A DNA stretch of 42,392 nucleotides from a virus. The notes under the pieces are model-generated. The model did no database searches. It worked only from the letters and a program-made list of their open reading frames with translations, and was not told the DNA's origin. The stretch's first letter is position 1. Each line of letters begins with the position of its first letter. Positions 6,474 through 13,206 of this stretch are shown here, piece after piece. The position numbers and the translations under genes are program-made. Location: IMG/VR virus record IMGVR_UViG_3300046048_000288, positions 1 to 42,392 of that record; one strand, written 5' to 3'.

Positions 6474-6627
6474 AATGTCACACAGAAAGCGTTTCGCCTT
6501 TGTCCGAACTGAGAAAGCCACGCACATCTTAAAACGTGGAGACGTCTATCTCGCTTTCGGCATAGTCGTCGTCGAGTACAACCCTGTTCTACTGAAAGGA
6601 AAGGTTCATGATCGACTTATCCCGTGA
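6463..6627 (+). CDS. Tiny basic hypothetical protein
   Basis: The product has 54 residues. It starts at an ATG that overlaps the previous gene by 11 bases and ends inside the next gene. The N-terminus is strongly basic (RMSHRKRF) and the middle has a beta-type segment ending VVVEYNP. Without it there would be a 134-base gap in an otherwise gap-free operon, which supports it. Length alone makes the call moderate. Confidence 0.45.
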   Translation: MTVRMSHRKRFAFVRTEKATHILKRGDVYLAFGIVVVEYNPVLLKGKVHDRLIP

Positions 6628-6916
6628 TGCCTCCATCTTTCCTGAACTCCGAAAGGAAACGGAAGAGGAAAAAAGCAAGCCTCGGCTAATCGTAGAAGAT
6701 CCACAAGTCATGGCCTTGCTGCAAAGCTACGTCGATATGACTACGAAAATCTATAGTGCCGAGGAAGTTCTAACTGCTTCAATGATTCTGGTACTTGACT
6801 TGATAGGTTATCACAACATACCAGCAACTTCGGCGCTGCAATACTTCCTTTCCGCCATGTCAATCCCTCTCGTGATACAAAAGAAGGTAAACCACGATGG
6901 CCGCACAATTAACTGA
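6608..6916 (+). CDS. Early hypothetical protein
   Basis: This 102-residue product has ATG with GGAAAGG upstream. It has an acidic N-terminal third, then two apolar helices (about 40-60 and 62-90) that look like a helical bundle rather than membrane spans. It overlaps both neighbours by about 20 bases. No recognised domain. Confidence 0.6.
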   Translation: MIDLSRDASIFPELRKETEEEKSKPRLIVEDPQVMALLQSYVDMTTKIYSAEEVLTASMILVLDLIGYHNIPATSALQYFLSAMSIPLVIQKKVNHDGRTIN

Positions 6917-7136
6917 ACCTCGTATAGTTATCCTCCGCCCTGTATATATGGGGCGTGAGGTTAAACTTTTCCCCAGAACTCTTGAAGGCTTCCAAGAAGC
7001 TGAGAAATATTTCTGTGAGGAAAAGCACAGACCTTGTTTCCTAATGTCCGGTGACGATGTGCCAGTCACGGATAAAGACTCTCTCCTATCATGGGCACGC
7101 AATCACCTAAATCAAGCTAAGAGGATAGATAAATGA
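6897..7136 (+). CDS. Small hypothetical protein
   Basis: This 79-residue product starts inside the end of the preceding gene and ends with an ATGA overlap with the next one. It begins with a beta-type stretch (RIVILRPVYMG) followed by helical segments with two cysteines. Nothing identifies a family; the tight overlaps support it as a real gene of the early operon. Confidence 0.6.
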   Translation: MAAQLTEPRIVILRPVYMGREVKLFPRTLEGFQEAEKYFCEEKHRPCFLMSGDDVPVTDKDSLLSWARNHLNQAKRIDK

Positions 7137-7432
7137 ATGGTTTCACTTACTTCCCGGATAGAGTCTGGGAGATTACAGGACAACGGACACTTGACAGCGG
7201 CAAGGTTATTGACACCTGGTCTAGTCATGAGCCAACAACGGAGGACCGTAAACGTAGAAGTGCTGTCATGCACAAGCTGACTGGGCACAGTCCATCTATT
7301 TGTGACGCCTTCGTCGGTTTAACGCTAGAGAAGAAAAACAAATTGGAAAAGGAAAGGGCAATGGTAGAAGCTATCAACGCCCTAACAGATGAGGAACGAG
7401 AAGAACTTTACAAACGAGCCATAGGTAGATAA
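7133..7432 (+). CDS. Small hypothetical protein ending in the recurrent LTxEE helix
   Basis: This 99-residue product overlaps the previous gene by ATGA. The last 40 residues form a charged helix that ends AINALTDEEREELYKRAIG, matching the C-terminal helix pattern of the products of 3552, 9425 and 13377. The N-terminal half is mixed alpha/beta with several aromatic residues. The shared tail suggests a common partner or oligomerisation mode rather than shared function. Confidence 0.6.
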   Translation: MNGFTYFPDRVWEITGQRTLDSGKVIDTWSSHEPTTEDRKRRSAVMHKLTGHSPSICDAFVGLTLEKKNKLEKERAMVEAINALTDEEREELYKRAIGR

Positions 7433-8071
7433 ATGAAAACGGAACAAGTAAATGTCAGGCTTTCTCTCAACTGTCTTATCGGTTGCGGTAAGCTCATGCT
7501 AAAACAAGGTCATGAGATAGATGAACTATCCATGGCCAGCATCGTACGGTCAACCTTGGAAGGGTTGATCTCTTGGCTAGAGAATGAGGGACACATAGAA
7601 AGTTCTCAATCCTTAACCGAGGATGAGGTTGACGAACTGTATAGCATGATGTTCAATCGAGATGCCACAGAGAAAGGTGGCTTGAACTTCAATGCTTTAG
7701 AACTCCTAACCGAGGAGAAGTTAGACGAACTGGCTGAGAAGGCGAGAGAGATGGCGAATAACAGACCTACTCCTCCGGAGCCAAACGTCAAAACCTCAAC
7801 AGAGGAGATAGAAACCAGCGACATCGTAGACCCACCATTAGATGTATTCAACATCAATCGGATGGACATTGCCAACCTTACAAAGATGGCACCAAAGGAT
7901 GTTCTCATCATCAAGTGTAACAATGGCATAGTAGAGCCAGAGTTTATCGCAGCTGTTGAAGCGATATACACGAAGCTCTCGCCAGATCTTTGGGGTACGA
8001 CCACAGCTCAACAGGCTGTAGCGGACCTTGTTCGACGGCACCAGAAAGGACAGGAGGAAGCTAATGACTAA
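7433..8071 (+). CDS. Early hypothetical acidic protein
   Basis: This 212-residue product starts one base after the previous stop. It has two copies of the LTxEExxDEL helix pattern (about residues 61-72 and 89-102), then a Pro/Glu/Thr-rich linker (about 105-130) and a C-terminal helical domain. Its last 8 bases overlap the next start. The linker separates two domains, so it may be a scaffold-type interaction protein. No family recognised. Confidence 0.6.
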   Translation: MKTEQVNVRLSLNCLIGCGKLMLKQGHEIDELSMASIVRSTLEGLISWLENEGHIESSQSLTEDEVDELYSMMFNRDATEKGGLNFNALELLTEEKLDELAEKAREMANNRPTPPEPNVKTSTEEIETSDIVDPPLDVFNINRMDIANLTKMAPKDVLIIKCNNGIVEPEFIAAVEAIYTKLSPDLWGTTTAQQAVADLVRRHQKGQEEAND

Positions 8072-8348
8072 GGATCAACTCCGTATAGGGCAACGAGTCC
8101 GATATATTCCAACTCATGCTAGAGGTAACGACAAACATCCTGATTGTCAGGATGGAATCGTTCGCAGCTTCAATAGACACGGTCAACCATTCGTAGTGTA
8201 TGACAATAGCATTCGTGGAAAGATGCTAACACTGGAACTAGCAGAACCGTGGACAGCTGCCTGTACCGATCCTGATGATTTAAAACTGTTATCGGACTCA
8301 GAAAAGCTCCTCGAAATCCCCAAGTTCCTTAGGACAGGAGACGACTAA
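8064..8348 (+). CDS. Small SH3/KOW-like protein
   Basis: The ATG at 8064 is preferred over 8028 because CAGGAGGAAG lies just upstream. The 94-residue product has a QRVRYIPTHARG start, a GIVRSF turn and a PFVVYDN segment. This layout is typical of SH3-like or KOW-like small barrels in phage early regions. Such folds often bind nucleic acid or proteins. The C-terminus is helical and acidic. Confidence 0.6.
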   Translation: MTKDQLRIGQRVRYIPTHARGNDKHPDCQDGIVRSFNRHGQPFVVYDNSIRGKMLTLELAEPWTAACTDPDDLKLLSDSEKLLEIPKFLRTGDD

Positions 8349-8533
8349 TGCGATTTAAACCGATCAAGTTTGGTCCCTTTGTCTTTAATCGGCCAAAGTT
8401 CCCTATCTCTCCAGACCTAGAGAAACGTATGACTGAGAAACGTAGGGAGATAGAGCTAAACGGGAAGGCTGTGGACATAACTAAACATCCACGTTGGGGC
8501 GTTAAACGTAAAGCACAAGGAAACAAGCAATGA
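8348..8533 (+). CDS. Tiny basic proline-rich protein
   Basis: This 61-residue product starts at the stop of the previous gene and overlaps the next by ATGA. It is Lys/Arg/Pro-rich (KPIKFGPFVFNRPKFP at the start, WGVKRKAQG at the end) with a charged central helix. No family recognised. Confidence 0.5.
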   Translation: MRFKPIKFGPFVFNRPKFPISPDLEKRMTEKRREIELNGKAVDITKHPRWGVKRKAQGNKQ

Positions 8534-8751
8534 AGCCGCCGGGGCCGGATGCACCGATAAGCGAGCTCTTGGCGTTCGCGCTATTTGCCAAGCGTTACGA
8601 GCCGGAAGAGCGGCTGCATGACTGGTACGGGTATCACGGGCATCGGTTCGAGATTGTTGGCGGGATATCTGCGGCCGAGGTTCAGCGGCGGAATCTGGCG
8701 CGCACAAACCCGCTGTTTTCGGCGTTGAGAAAGGAGAAAACTAATGATTAA
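8530..8751 (+). CDS. Small protein encoded by a GC-rich island
   Basis: This 73-residue product sits in the operon with an ATGA overlap at its start and an 8-base overlap at its end. Its codons are unlike its neighbours: it uses GCG, CCG, CGG, CTG and GGG heavily, and the gene is visibly far richer in G+C than the genes on either side. This points to recent acquisition from another genome. The protein has a WYGYHGHRF segment and no recognised domain. Confidence 0.65.
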   Translation: MKPPGPDAPISELLAFALFAKRYEPEERLHDWYGYHGHRFEIVGGISAAEVQRRNLARTNPLFSALRKEKTND

Positions 8752-9040
8752 AAACCTAAGTAGAAAATGGACCGTAACTTGGCCATACAGCGGAGAGGAG
8801 GAAGATGTAGACGTCTGCCTAACATACGACGCTGTGAAGTACGACCCAGGTAGAACCTACGGACCACCGGAAGATTGCTACCCACCAGAGGGAGGACCGG
8901 AACCACTTTCACTAACCATCAACGGCGTCGAAGTCAACATGGAGGATTGGAAAGAGATAGTTGACAAATTCATAGAGTTTGCCCTCGACGAACCACCTTA
9001 CATTCCAGAAGAAAGGGAGTACAATAGCGATGACTATTAA
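8744..9040 (+). CDS. Early acidic hypothetical protein
   Basis: This 98-residue, strongly acidic product has several Pro and Tyr (GPPEDCYPPEGGPEP in the middle). Its N-terminus is beta-type (KWTVTWPYSGEEEDV). Acidic small proteins of early phage operons can mimic DNA or block host enzymes, but there is no direct evidence for that here. It overlaps the GC-rich gene and the zinc-ribbon gene. Confidence 0.6.
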   Translation: MIKNLSRKWTVTWPYSGEEEDVDVCLTYDAVKYDPGRTYGPPEDCYPPEGGPEPLSLTINGVEVNMEDWKEIVDKFIEFALDEPPYIPEEREYNSDDY

Positions 9041-9293
9041 ATGCATATATACGTGTAATCACTGCAAAGCTGTATCAGACGAGGAACATTCCTATATCCT
9101 ACCTAAGGGATGGAGGAAACTAGATATTCGACTCGGTCACTATACCCAGTTAAAACAAGAATTTCATCTCTGTGACACTTGTGCACCAAAGCTAGAGAAA
9201 GAAGAAGAGGAATCTTACGCAGATGCAGGCACCAGGATTCACCAAATAATCCAGGAAATAATCGACGACACTCTTGAAAATGCACAACCATAG
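9030..9293 (+). CDS. Small zinc-ribbon-like protein
   Basis: The ATG at 9030 (AAGGGAG upstream) gives 87 residues beginning TIKCIYTCNHC. CNHC near residue 9 and CDTC near residue 50 form a two-knuckle zinc ribbon. The C-terminus is a long acidic helix. It is the last gene before the promoter at 9318 and so closes the first small-gene operon. Likely a nucleic-acid or protein-binding factor. Confidence 0.6.
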   Translation: MTIKCIYTCNHCKAVSDEEHSYILPKGWRKLDIRLGHYTQLKQEFHLCDTCAPKLEKEEEESYADAGTRIHQIIQEIIDDTLENAQP

Positions 9294-9306
9294 GGAGGAA
9301 CTATTT

Positions 9307-9373
9307 TCGCAATCTACTTGACACCATAACATGGTCTGTTATATAATCTCACCTCAGTCTCGCGATCTACTTG
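9307..9373 (+). promoter_or_regulatory. Consensus sigma70 promoter with flanking 14-base direct repeats
   Basis: TTGACA (9318-9323), an 18-base spacer and TATAAT (9342-9347) form a full consensus promoter for the gene at 9425. TCGCRATCTACTTG occurs twice: at 9307-9320 overlapping the -35 box, and at 9360-9373 just past the expected transcription start. Repeats placed on both sides of a promoter are a typical operator arrangement. Confidence 0.75.
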
Positions 9374-9424
9374 CGAAGATTGGGTACCCAAAATACACTC
9401 ATACTGACGAATAAGGAGAATGTA

Positions 9425-9796
9425 ATGAGTAATCGTGAAATCACAGCGAAGGCTGGCCAAGAGGAAGATGCACCGAGCGCAACGGTAGTTTATGACTTCG
9501 GAGACGATCTCGAAGAAGCTGTTGAACTGTTCGGCGCTGACGTTGTCTACAAGCGCTTCTTGGCAGCTGCCACTGTCGATATTCAGGCTTTGATCCGTCG
9601 CGGTCTCACGCGAGTCGATAAGGACAAACAGCCAAACCCGATGAGCACCGAGGAGCTTCAGACTCAAGTTTCCGAGTGGAAGCCAGGCGTGACGAAGGCT
9701 CGCAAGAGCAAGACCGAGAAGGCACAGGAGGCTTTCGAGTCTCTGTCCGAGGAGGAGCGCAACGCTCTGCTCGCGTCTCTGGGTCTGTCGGCCTAA
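9425..9796 (+). CDS. Abundant early/middle protein, single-gene transcription unit
   Basis: ATG at 9425 with AAGGAG nine bases before it. The 123-residue product has a helical N-terminal domain (DLEEAVELFG, TVDIQALIRRGL), a WKPGV turn near residue 83, a Lys/Ala linker, and a C-terminal helix FESLSEEERNALLASLG. It has its own consensus promoter and a strong terminator. Its codon choice (CTG, CGT, CGC, GAG) is more biased than that of the flanking small genes, so it is probably made at high level. No family is recognised with confidence; a DNA-binding or ssDNA-associated role would fit the expression pattern but is a guess. Confidence 0.7.
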   Translation: MSNREITAKAGQEEDAPSATVVYDFGDDLEEAVELFGADVVYKRFLAAATVDIQALIRRGLTRVDKDKQPNPMSTEELQTQVSEWKPGVTKARKSKTEKAQEAFESLSEEERNALLASLGLSA

Positions 9797-9811
9797 TCAA
9801 CCGACTTGGTT

Positions 9812-9866
9812 GGGAGAGGGTAGTTACCTGTCACGGCTACCCTTTCCCTTCCTCTCTAGTTTCTTC
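9812..9866 (+). terminator. Strong intrinsic terminator
   Basis: GGGAGAGGGTAG (9812-9823) pairs with CTACCCTTTCCC (9837-9848), a 12-bp stem with one G-U pair, followed by a pyrimidine-rich tail (TTCCTCTCTAGTTTCTTCT). It closes the single-gene unit of the 9425 product. Confidence 0.75.
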
Positions 9867-9971
9867 TAGGATAGGCCTTGGTGACATGCACTAGGTGAGT
9901 TCCGCAGACCCCCTTATAAGTGCTGGGATTTAAGGTTTGGCCCTTCCAAGGTCTATCACTAGAAGAAATTA
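9857..9971 (+). ncRNA. Structured RNA element with a 25-bp helix
   Basis: Bases 9857-9881 pair with 9946-9971 over 25 base pairs with a single bulged A (9958) and two G-U pairs. The 64-base apical region contains a smaller hairpin (GCACT 9888-9892 with AGTGC 9919-9923). The element lies between the terminator of the 9425 gene and the ribosome site of the 9995 gene. A second short hairpin, GTGGC/GCCAC (9974-9978/9986-9990), puts AAAAGGA in its loop directly before that start. It could be an RNase III processing site, a 5' leader regulator or a small RNA. I do not recognise a known riboswitch class. Confidence 0.55.
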
Positions 9972-9994
9972 AGGTGGCAAAAGGAGCCACGATC

Positions 9995-10300
9995 ATGAGC
10001 GACTCAATCGAAGTTACACTACACGAAGGGGTTTCAACTACCACACTCTCAAGTCTTTCTCCTGGCGATTTTTTCCTAAGGGATGCAAGTAAAAATCCTG
10101 CTCCGCTGGAACGCAGAGCAATTTACATAGTGCTTCATCCCCATGGACGTCTTAGTAATTTCATGAGAGGTTGTAATACGGTTCCGTTTATGAACCTTTC
10201 AACTGGTAGGATAGAAAGCCTAGAAGCAAATCACCCAGTTCTGAAACTAAAGGGTAAGATATCACTTTGCCCTGTTCGTCCCTGGGAAGTAAACCGATGA
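9995..10300 (+). CDS. Hypothetical protein upstream of the nuclease
   Basis: The ATG at 9995 follows AAAGGAG and is preferred over 9920, which falls inside the structured RNA. The 101-residue product is mixed alpha/beta with an SLSPGDFF segment and an AIYIVLHPHGR segment. Its stop overlaps the nuclease start by ATGA, so the two are coupled. No recognised family. Confidence 0.6.
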   Translation: MSDSIEVTLHEGVSTTTLSSLSPGDFFLRDASKNPAPLERRAIYIVLHPHGRLSNFMRGCNTVPFMNLSTGRIESLEANHPVLKLKGKISLCPVRPWEVNR

Positions 10301-11313
10301 AAGTTGACAAACTCCTATATTACGACAACACAAGGGTTTCAACCTATCGCGAGTGTCCTCGCAAATTCTATCTACGACACGTCCGGCACTGGACAAGAGA
10401 CAGTGTAGCTCTTGCTCTAGTAAACGGTAGTTCGTGGCATGAAGCTATGGACGTTGTATGGGGCTACGCTCAAACGGATCTATCTAACAGCGAGATCCTA
10501 AAGCTAGCCTACGAAGCCTACGTAAAGAAATGGACAGATGAAGGGTTGAAACACCCGGATGATTTCACGATGGAAGAGCAAACTGCTCTCGGAGTTCGTG
10601 GTCCATTCATTGCGAAGGAAACACTATACAACTATATCACTGCTCGCAGACCTTTTATCCAAGAGTGCGAGATCCTCGACATTGAACGTCCATTCGCTGT
10701 ACCCTTTTCTATCTCCAGCACAGGGGAACAGAACTGGTACATCGGACGCTTGGACAAGAGTGTCAAACATCCCCAGCATGGCAAGCTCATCATCGAGCAT
10801 AAAACCACATCCTGGTATGCCACGCAAGGAAACTTCAGAAAAGAGTACCTCGATAGCTTTAGCCCCAACAGTCAGGTTGACGGCTATGCTTTCAGTGCGC
10901 ACATCATCTATGAAGGTATCAAGGGAGTGTGGATAGACATATCCCTCTTCCATAAAAAGATCCACGACGCCTTCAAGTTCCTTCCTATCGACCGTCAATT
11001 CAACATGATCGACGACTGGAAAGATGAAACAACATTCTGGATAGAAAGGATACAAAGTGCTTTGGCTACTCTTGAAGATAATCAAGTGGATAGTTTGTCC
11101 AGGAGCTTCCCTAAAAATACAGGATCATGTTCGAATTACGGCGGCTGTACTTATCACGACGTATGCCGATTTGTTCGTGACCCTAGGACTCTTACTTCTC
11201 CTCCTGATGGGTTCAAGGTAGAACGTTGGGATCCCTTTGACGTTCTGCATATCCAGAAGTTGGGAATGAAACCCGAGTTTAATGACGAGACAACGGAGAA
11301 TTCAAATGGCTGA
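10297..11313 (+). CDS. RecB/Cas4-like PD-(D/E)XK exonuclease with probable Fe-S site
   Basis: The 338-residue product has the layout of RecB-family single-domain nucleases. C20 lies in YRECPRKFYL, H48 in SSWHEA, D153 in GRLDK, and E167/K169 in IIEHKTT as the catalytic D...E-x-K. C278, C284 and C290 near the C-terminus, together with C20, match the four-cysteine iron-sulphur cluster of Cas4 and AddB nucleases. It heads a recombination module with the Sak4-like ATPase and SSB, and probably resects DNA ends for annealing or processes replication concatemers. There are no adaptation-type CRISPR genes nearby, so a Cas4 role in CRISPR is not suggested. Confidence 0.85.
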   Translation: MKVDKLLYYDNTRVSTYRECPRKFYLRHVRHWTRDSVALALVNGSSWHEAMDVVWGYAQTDLSNSEILKLAYEAYVKKWTDEGLKHPDDFTMEEQTALGVRGPFIAKETLYNYITARRPFIQECEILDIERPFAVPFSISSTGEQNWYIGRLDKSVKHPQHGKLIIEHKTTSWYATQGNFRKEYLDSFSPNSQVDGYAFSAHIIYEGIKGVWIDISLFHKKIHDAFKFLPIDRQFNMIDDWKDETTFWIERIQSALATLEDNQVDSLSRSFPKNTGSCSNYGGCTYHDVCRFVRDPRTLTSPPDGFKVERWDPFDVLHIQKLGMKPEFNDETTENSNG

Positions 11314-11650
11314 AAAGATTGAAGAAGAAAAGATCAACTACGGGTACGTAGAACTTGATAAAAAGGCTTACATTGTCCCTATCTATATGGTAGGCAAGAT
11401 TCTGGAAGTCCTCACAGAGCTTAAAGCTTCGGGCTACGTTCGAGATAATTACACCTCTGATGCGGGGTACGCCACAGAGTTTGAGTTGGATAAAACTAAC
11501 GTCCTCCTCAGCGCTGGTGTTCTCAAACTCCCTATCTCCATGTTGAATAAGATTCAAGGGTTCAAGGACTCTCCTGCCCCAACCTTCGATTCGACAGAGA
11601 ACGTACTGGACACCCCACCCGAGGACAACGGTTTCGAGGCGATAGTCTAA
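11306..11650 (+). CDS. Hypothetical protein of the recombination module
   Basis: The ATG at 11306 (CGGAG upstream) gives 114 residues. The N-terminal half is charged with an YIVPIYMVGKILEVL helix. The C-terminal tail is acidic and Pro-rich (about residues 88-114), like the acidic tails that tether partners to SSB or ATPases. It overlaps the nuclease end by eight bases and shares one base with the Sak4-like gene, so the product probably works with that pair. Confidence 0.6.
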   Translation: MAEKIEEEKINYGYVELDKKAYIVPIYMVGKILEVLTELKASGYVRDNYTSDAGYATEFELDKTNVLLSAGVLKLPISMLNKIQGFKDSPAPTFDSTENVLDTPPEDNGFEAIV

Positions 11651-12459
11651 TGCCTAACGCAAAGGAACTTGACATATCAACTATGGGGAAACCTAAGTTT
11701 CTCCTAATGGGAGACAGTGGAGCTGGGAAAACAACTCAGTTCCTAACCCTCCCAGGTAAAAAGTTCGCATATCTCTTTGATCCCTCGGCCCTATCTGCGC
11801 TACGAGGTCATGACGTTGAGTTCGAAATGTTCGTTCCCACTGTCGTATCCCTTGCAGCTCAGTCCCTATCTAAAGGGAAAGGCGATCAGAAGAAACTCAG
11901 TATGGTAGATGCCTCTAAAGTATACCTAAACTGGGAAGCTGACTTTGAGAAGAAAGTAACAGAGGGTTATTGGGCGGATATAGATTGTATCCTATTCGAT
12001 AGCTTCACTACTTTCAGCCAGGTGGTCATGGATCGCATTCTGGAAATCAATGGTCGAACTGGGCAATGGCCCCAGCAAGATGATTGGACTGCCCAGATGA
12101 ATACCATGATCAACGTAGTGCGAACCCTCACGGGACAGATGGGAATGACACTGGTCTGTACTGGTCATGAACAAACGGTGCAAGACGAAATGACGCATCG
12201 TATTCAAAACCAGATCATCTTAACAGGTCAGTTGAAATCCCGCCTTCCCCTTCTCTTTAGCGACATTCTGCACATGGAGTGCCAGGTAACAAATGGTGAA
12301 GCAAAGTATGTTGCTCAGACCAAACCTGATCGGATGAATCCGAAGTGTCGTACTTCATTCCGCGGTCTAGATCAATTTCACGATGTTACGATCAAAGACT
12401 GGAATAACCCCGAAAACTACGGTCTAGGGAAACTACTGAAAGACAACAACTTAACTTAA
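11650..12459 (+). CDS. Sak4-like RecA-fold ATPase (single-strand annealing)
   Basis: This 269-residue product has Walker A GDSGAGKTT at residues 21-29 and a short RecA-fold core. A Walker-B-like strand (DCILFDSF, about 112-119) follows, with a conserved VCTGHE segment near 173. Phage proteins of this AAA_24/Sak4 type are ATP-dependent single-strand annealing proteins that act with a DUF669-like SSB, which is exactly the next gene. Position behind the nuclease fits a three-part recombination system. The alternative is a generic AAA_24 NTP-binding protein. Confidence 0.8.
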   Translation: MPNAKELDISTMGKPKFLLMGDSGAGKTTQFLTLPGKKFAYLFDPSALSALRGHDVEFEMFVPTVVSLAAQSLSKGKGDQKKLSMVDASKVYLNWEADFEKKVTEGYWADIDCILFDSFTTFSQVVMDRILEINGRTGQWPQQDDWTAQMNTMINVVRTLTGQMGMTLVCTGHEQTVQDEMTHRIQNQIILTGQLKSRLPLLFSDILHMECQVTNGEAKYVAQTKPDRMNPKCRTSFRGLDQFHDVTIKDWNNPENYGLGKLLKDNNLT

Positions 12460-12469
12460 GGAAACAACC

Positions 12470-12877
12470 ATGAGCTTTATCGACCTACCAGGTATTGACG
12501 AAGTAACTGAACCAGAACTCGTTCCAGAAGGCCAATACGATCTCGTCATTACAGACAACCCGACACCGAAGAAGAACGAAGCTTCTGGCAAAATGAACAT
12601 GCTGGTCGTTCTCGCGATCGAGGGTTTCCCGAAAGCCGCAAACGTGATGCACAACCTTGCACTCCCGACTGCGGAAGATGACGAGAAGGCGAAGCAGTTC
12701 AAGCTTCTCCAGATCAAGCGCTTCTGTCATACGTTCGGCATCGAGTATGCCGGTGGTATCAACACCGAGCTCTTTGCTGGTTCGAAGGCTTCGAATATCT
12801 CTCTGAAAAAGGACGAATACCAGGGTAACGTGCGAAACATCATCGCTTCGCTTCCCCCGCTTCCGTCTGAAGGCTAA
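12470..12877 (+). CDS. DUF669-type single-stranded DNA-binding protein
   Basis: This 135-residue product has an EGQYDLVITDNPTPKKN start. An alternating-strand core around residues 38-60 (MNMLVVLAIEGF) and a KLLQIKRFCHTFGI helix with a later G-R-N segment follow, typical of DUF669 proteins that serve as phage SSBs. It follows the Sak4-like gene by ten bases. Its codon usage is more biased (CTC, ATC, GCG) than its neighbours and it has its own terminator hairpin, which suggests high expression. It would coat ssDNA during replication and recombination. Confidence 0.75.
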   Translation: MSFIDLPGIDEVTEPELVPEGQYDLVITDNPTPKKNEASGKMNMLVVLAIEGFPKAANVMHNLALPTAEDDEKAKQFKLLQIKRFCHTFGIEYAGGINTELFAGSKASNISLKKDEYQGNVRNIIASLPPLPSEG

Positions 12878-12883
12878 GTAGTG

Positions 12884-12960
12884 TGCGGAGGTGGTCAAGT
12901 GCTTTTCCTCATGAAAGCTGGTTTCCCCCAAGAAGCTTGGCTGCCTCCGCATCTATTTTT
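12884..12960 (+). terminator. Large terminator-type hairpin after the SSB gene
   Basis: The arms 12884-12899 and 12936-12951 pair over 16 bp including three G-U pairs. The 36-base loop holds a small GCTTT/AAAGC hairpin. TCTATTTTT follows, which fits an intrinsic terminator. The T-run is directly continuous with palindromic motif site 3, so RNA ending and motif binding may be linked. Confidence 0.7.
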
Positions 12961-12971
12961 CAAAATTTGAA
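12959..12971 (-). promoter_or_regulatory. Palindromic motif site 3
   Basis: TTCAAAATTTGAA directly behind the SSB terminator T-run and 16 bases before the start of the ribbon-helix-helix gene. On the minus strand the site and its downstream flank (GAAAAATAGAT) match site 4 over more than 20 bases. It is well placed as an autoregulatory operator. Confidence 0.7.
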
Positions 12972-12987
12972 CAAATAAGAGTGAACA

Positions 12988-13206
12988 ATGGAAAAGCCTG
13001 TACAACTTGGTGTCCCTGTTGATCGGACACTAAACGATACAATCAACAAACTAGCTCCGAGAGGGATGAAAGCTGAGGCTATCCGTAAACTCTTGGAGCT
13101 TCTCATAGAAACTCAACGCGAGTGGGTAGATATCGGACGTACAGACTTTGTCGTCGATTACCTTCTGCGCGATCAATGCAAACTGGTGCTACGAAATGGC
13201 AAGTAA
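12988..13206 (+). CDS. Ribbon-helix-helix (Arc/MetJ-like) DNA-binding protein
   Basis: This 72-residue product begins VQLGVPVDRTLNDTINKLA, continues through RGMKAEAIRKLLELLIE, and thus shows a beta-strand then two helices, with the G-turn between helices typical of RHH repressors. RHH dimers insert an antiparallel strand pair into palindromic operators. Its leader contains palindromic motif site 3, so it is the best candidate protein for the six-copy motif, with autoregulation. The assignment rests on the pattern only. Confidence 0.6.
   Translation: MEKPVQLGVPVDRTLNDTINKLAPRGMKAEAIRKLLELLIETQREWVDIGRTDFVVDYLLRDQCKLVLRNGK

Noticed and set aside
10297-11313. Cas4-like nuclease as part of a CRISPR system
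   Set aside because: No cas1, cas2 or repeat-spacer array is present; neighbours are annealing ATPase and SSB genes.
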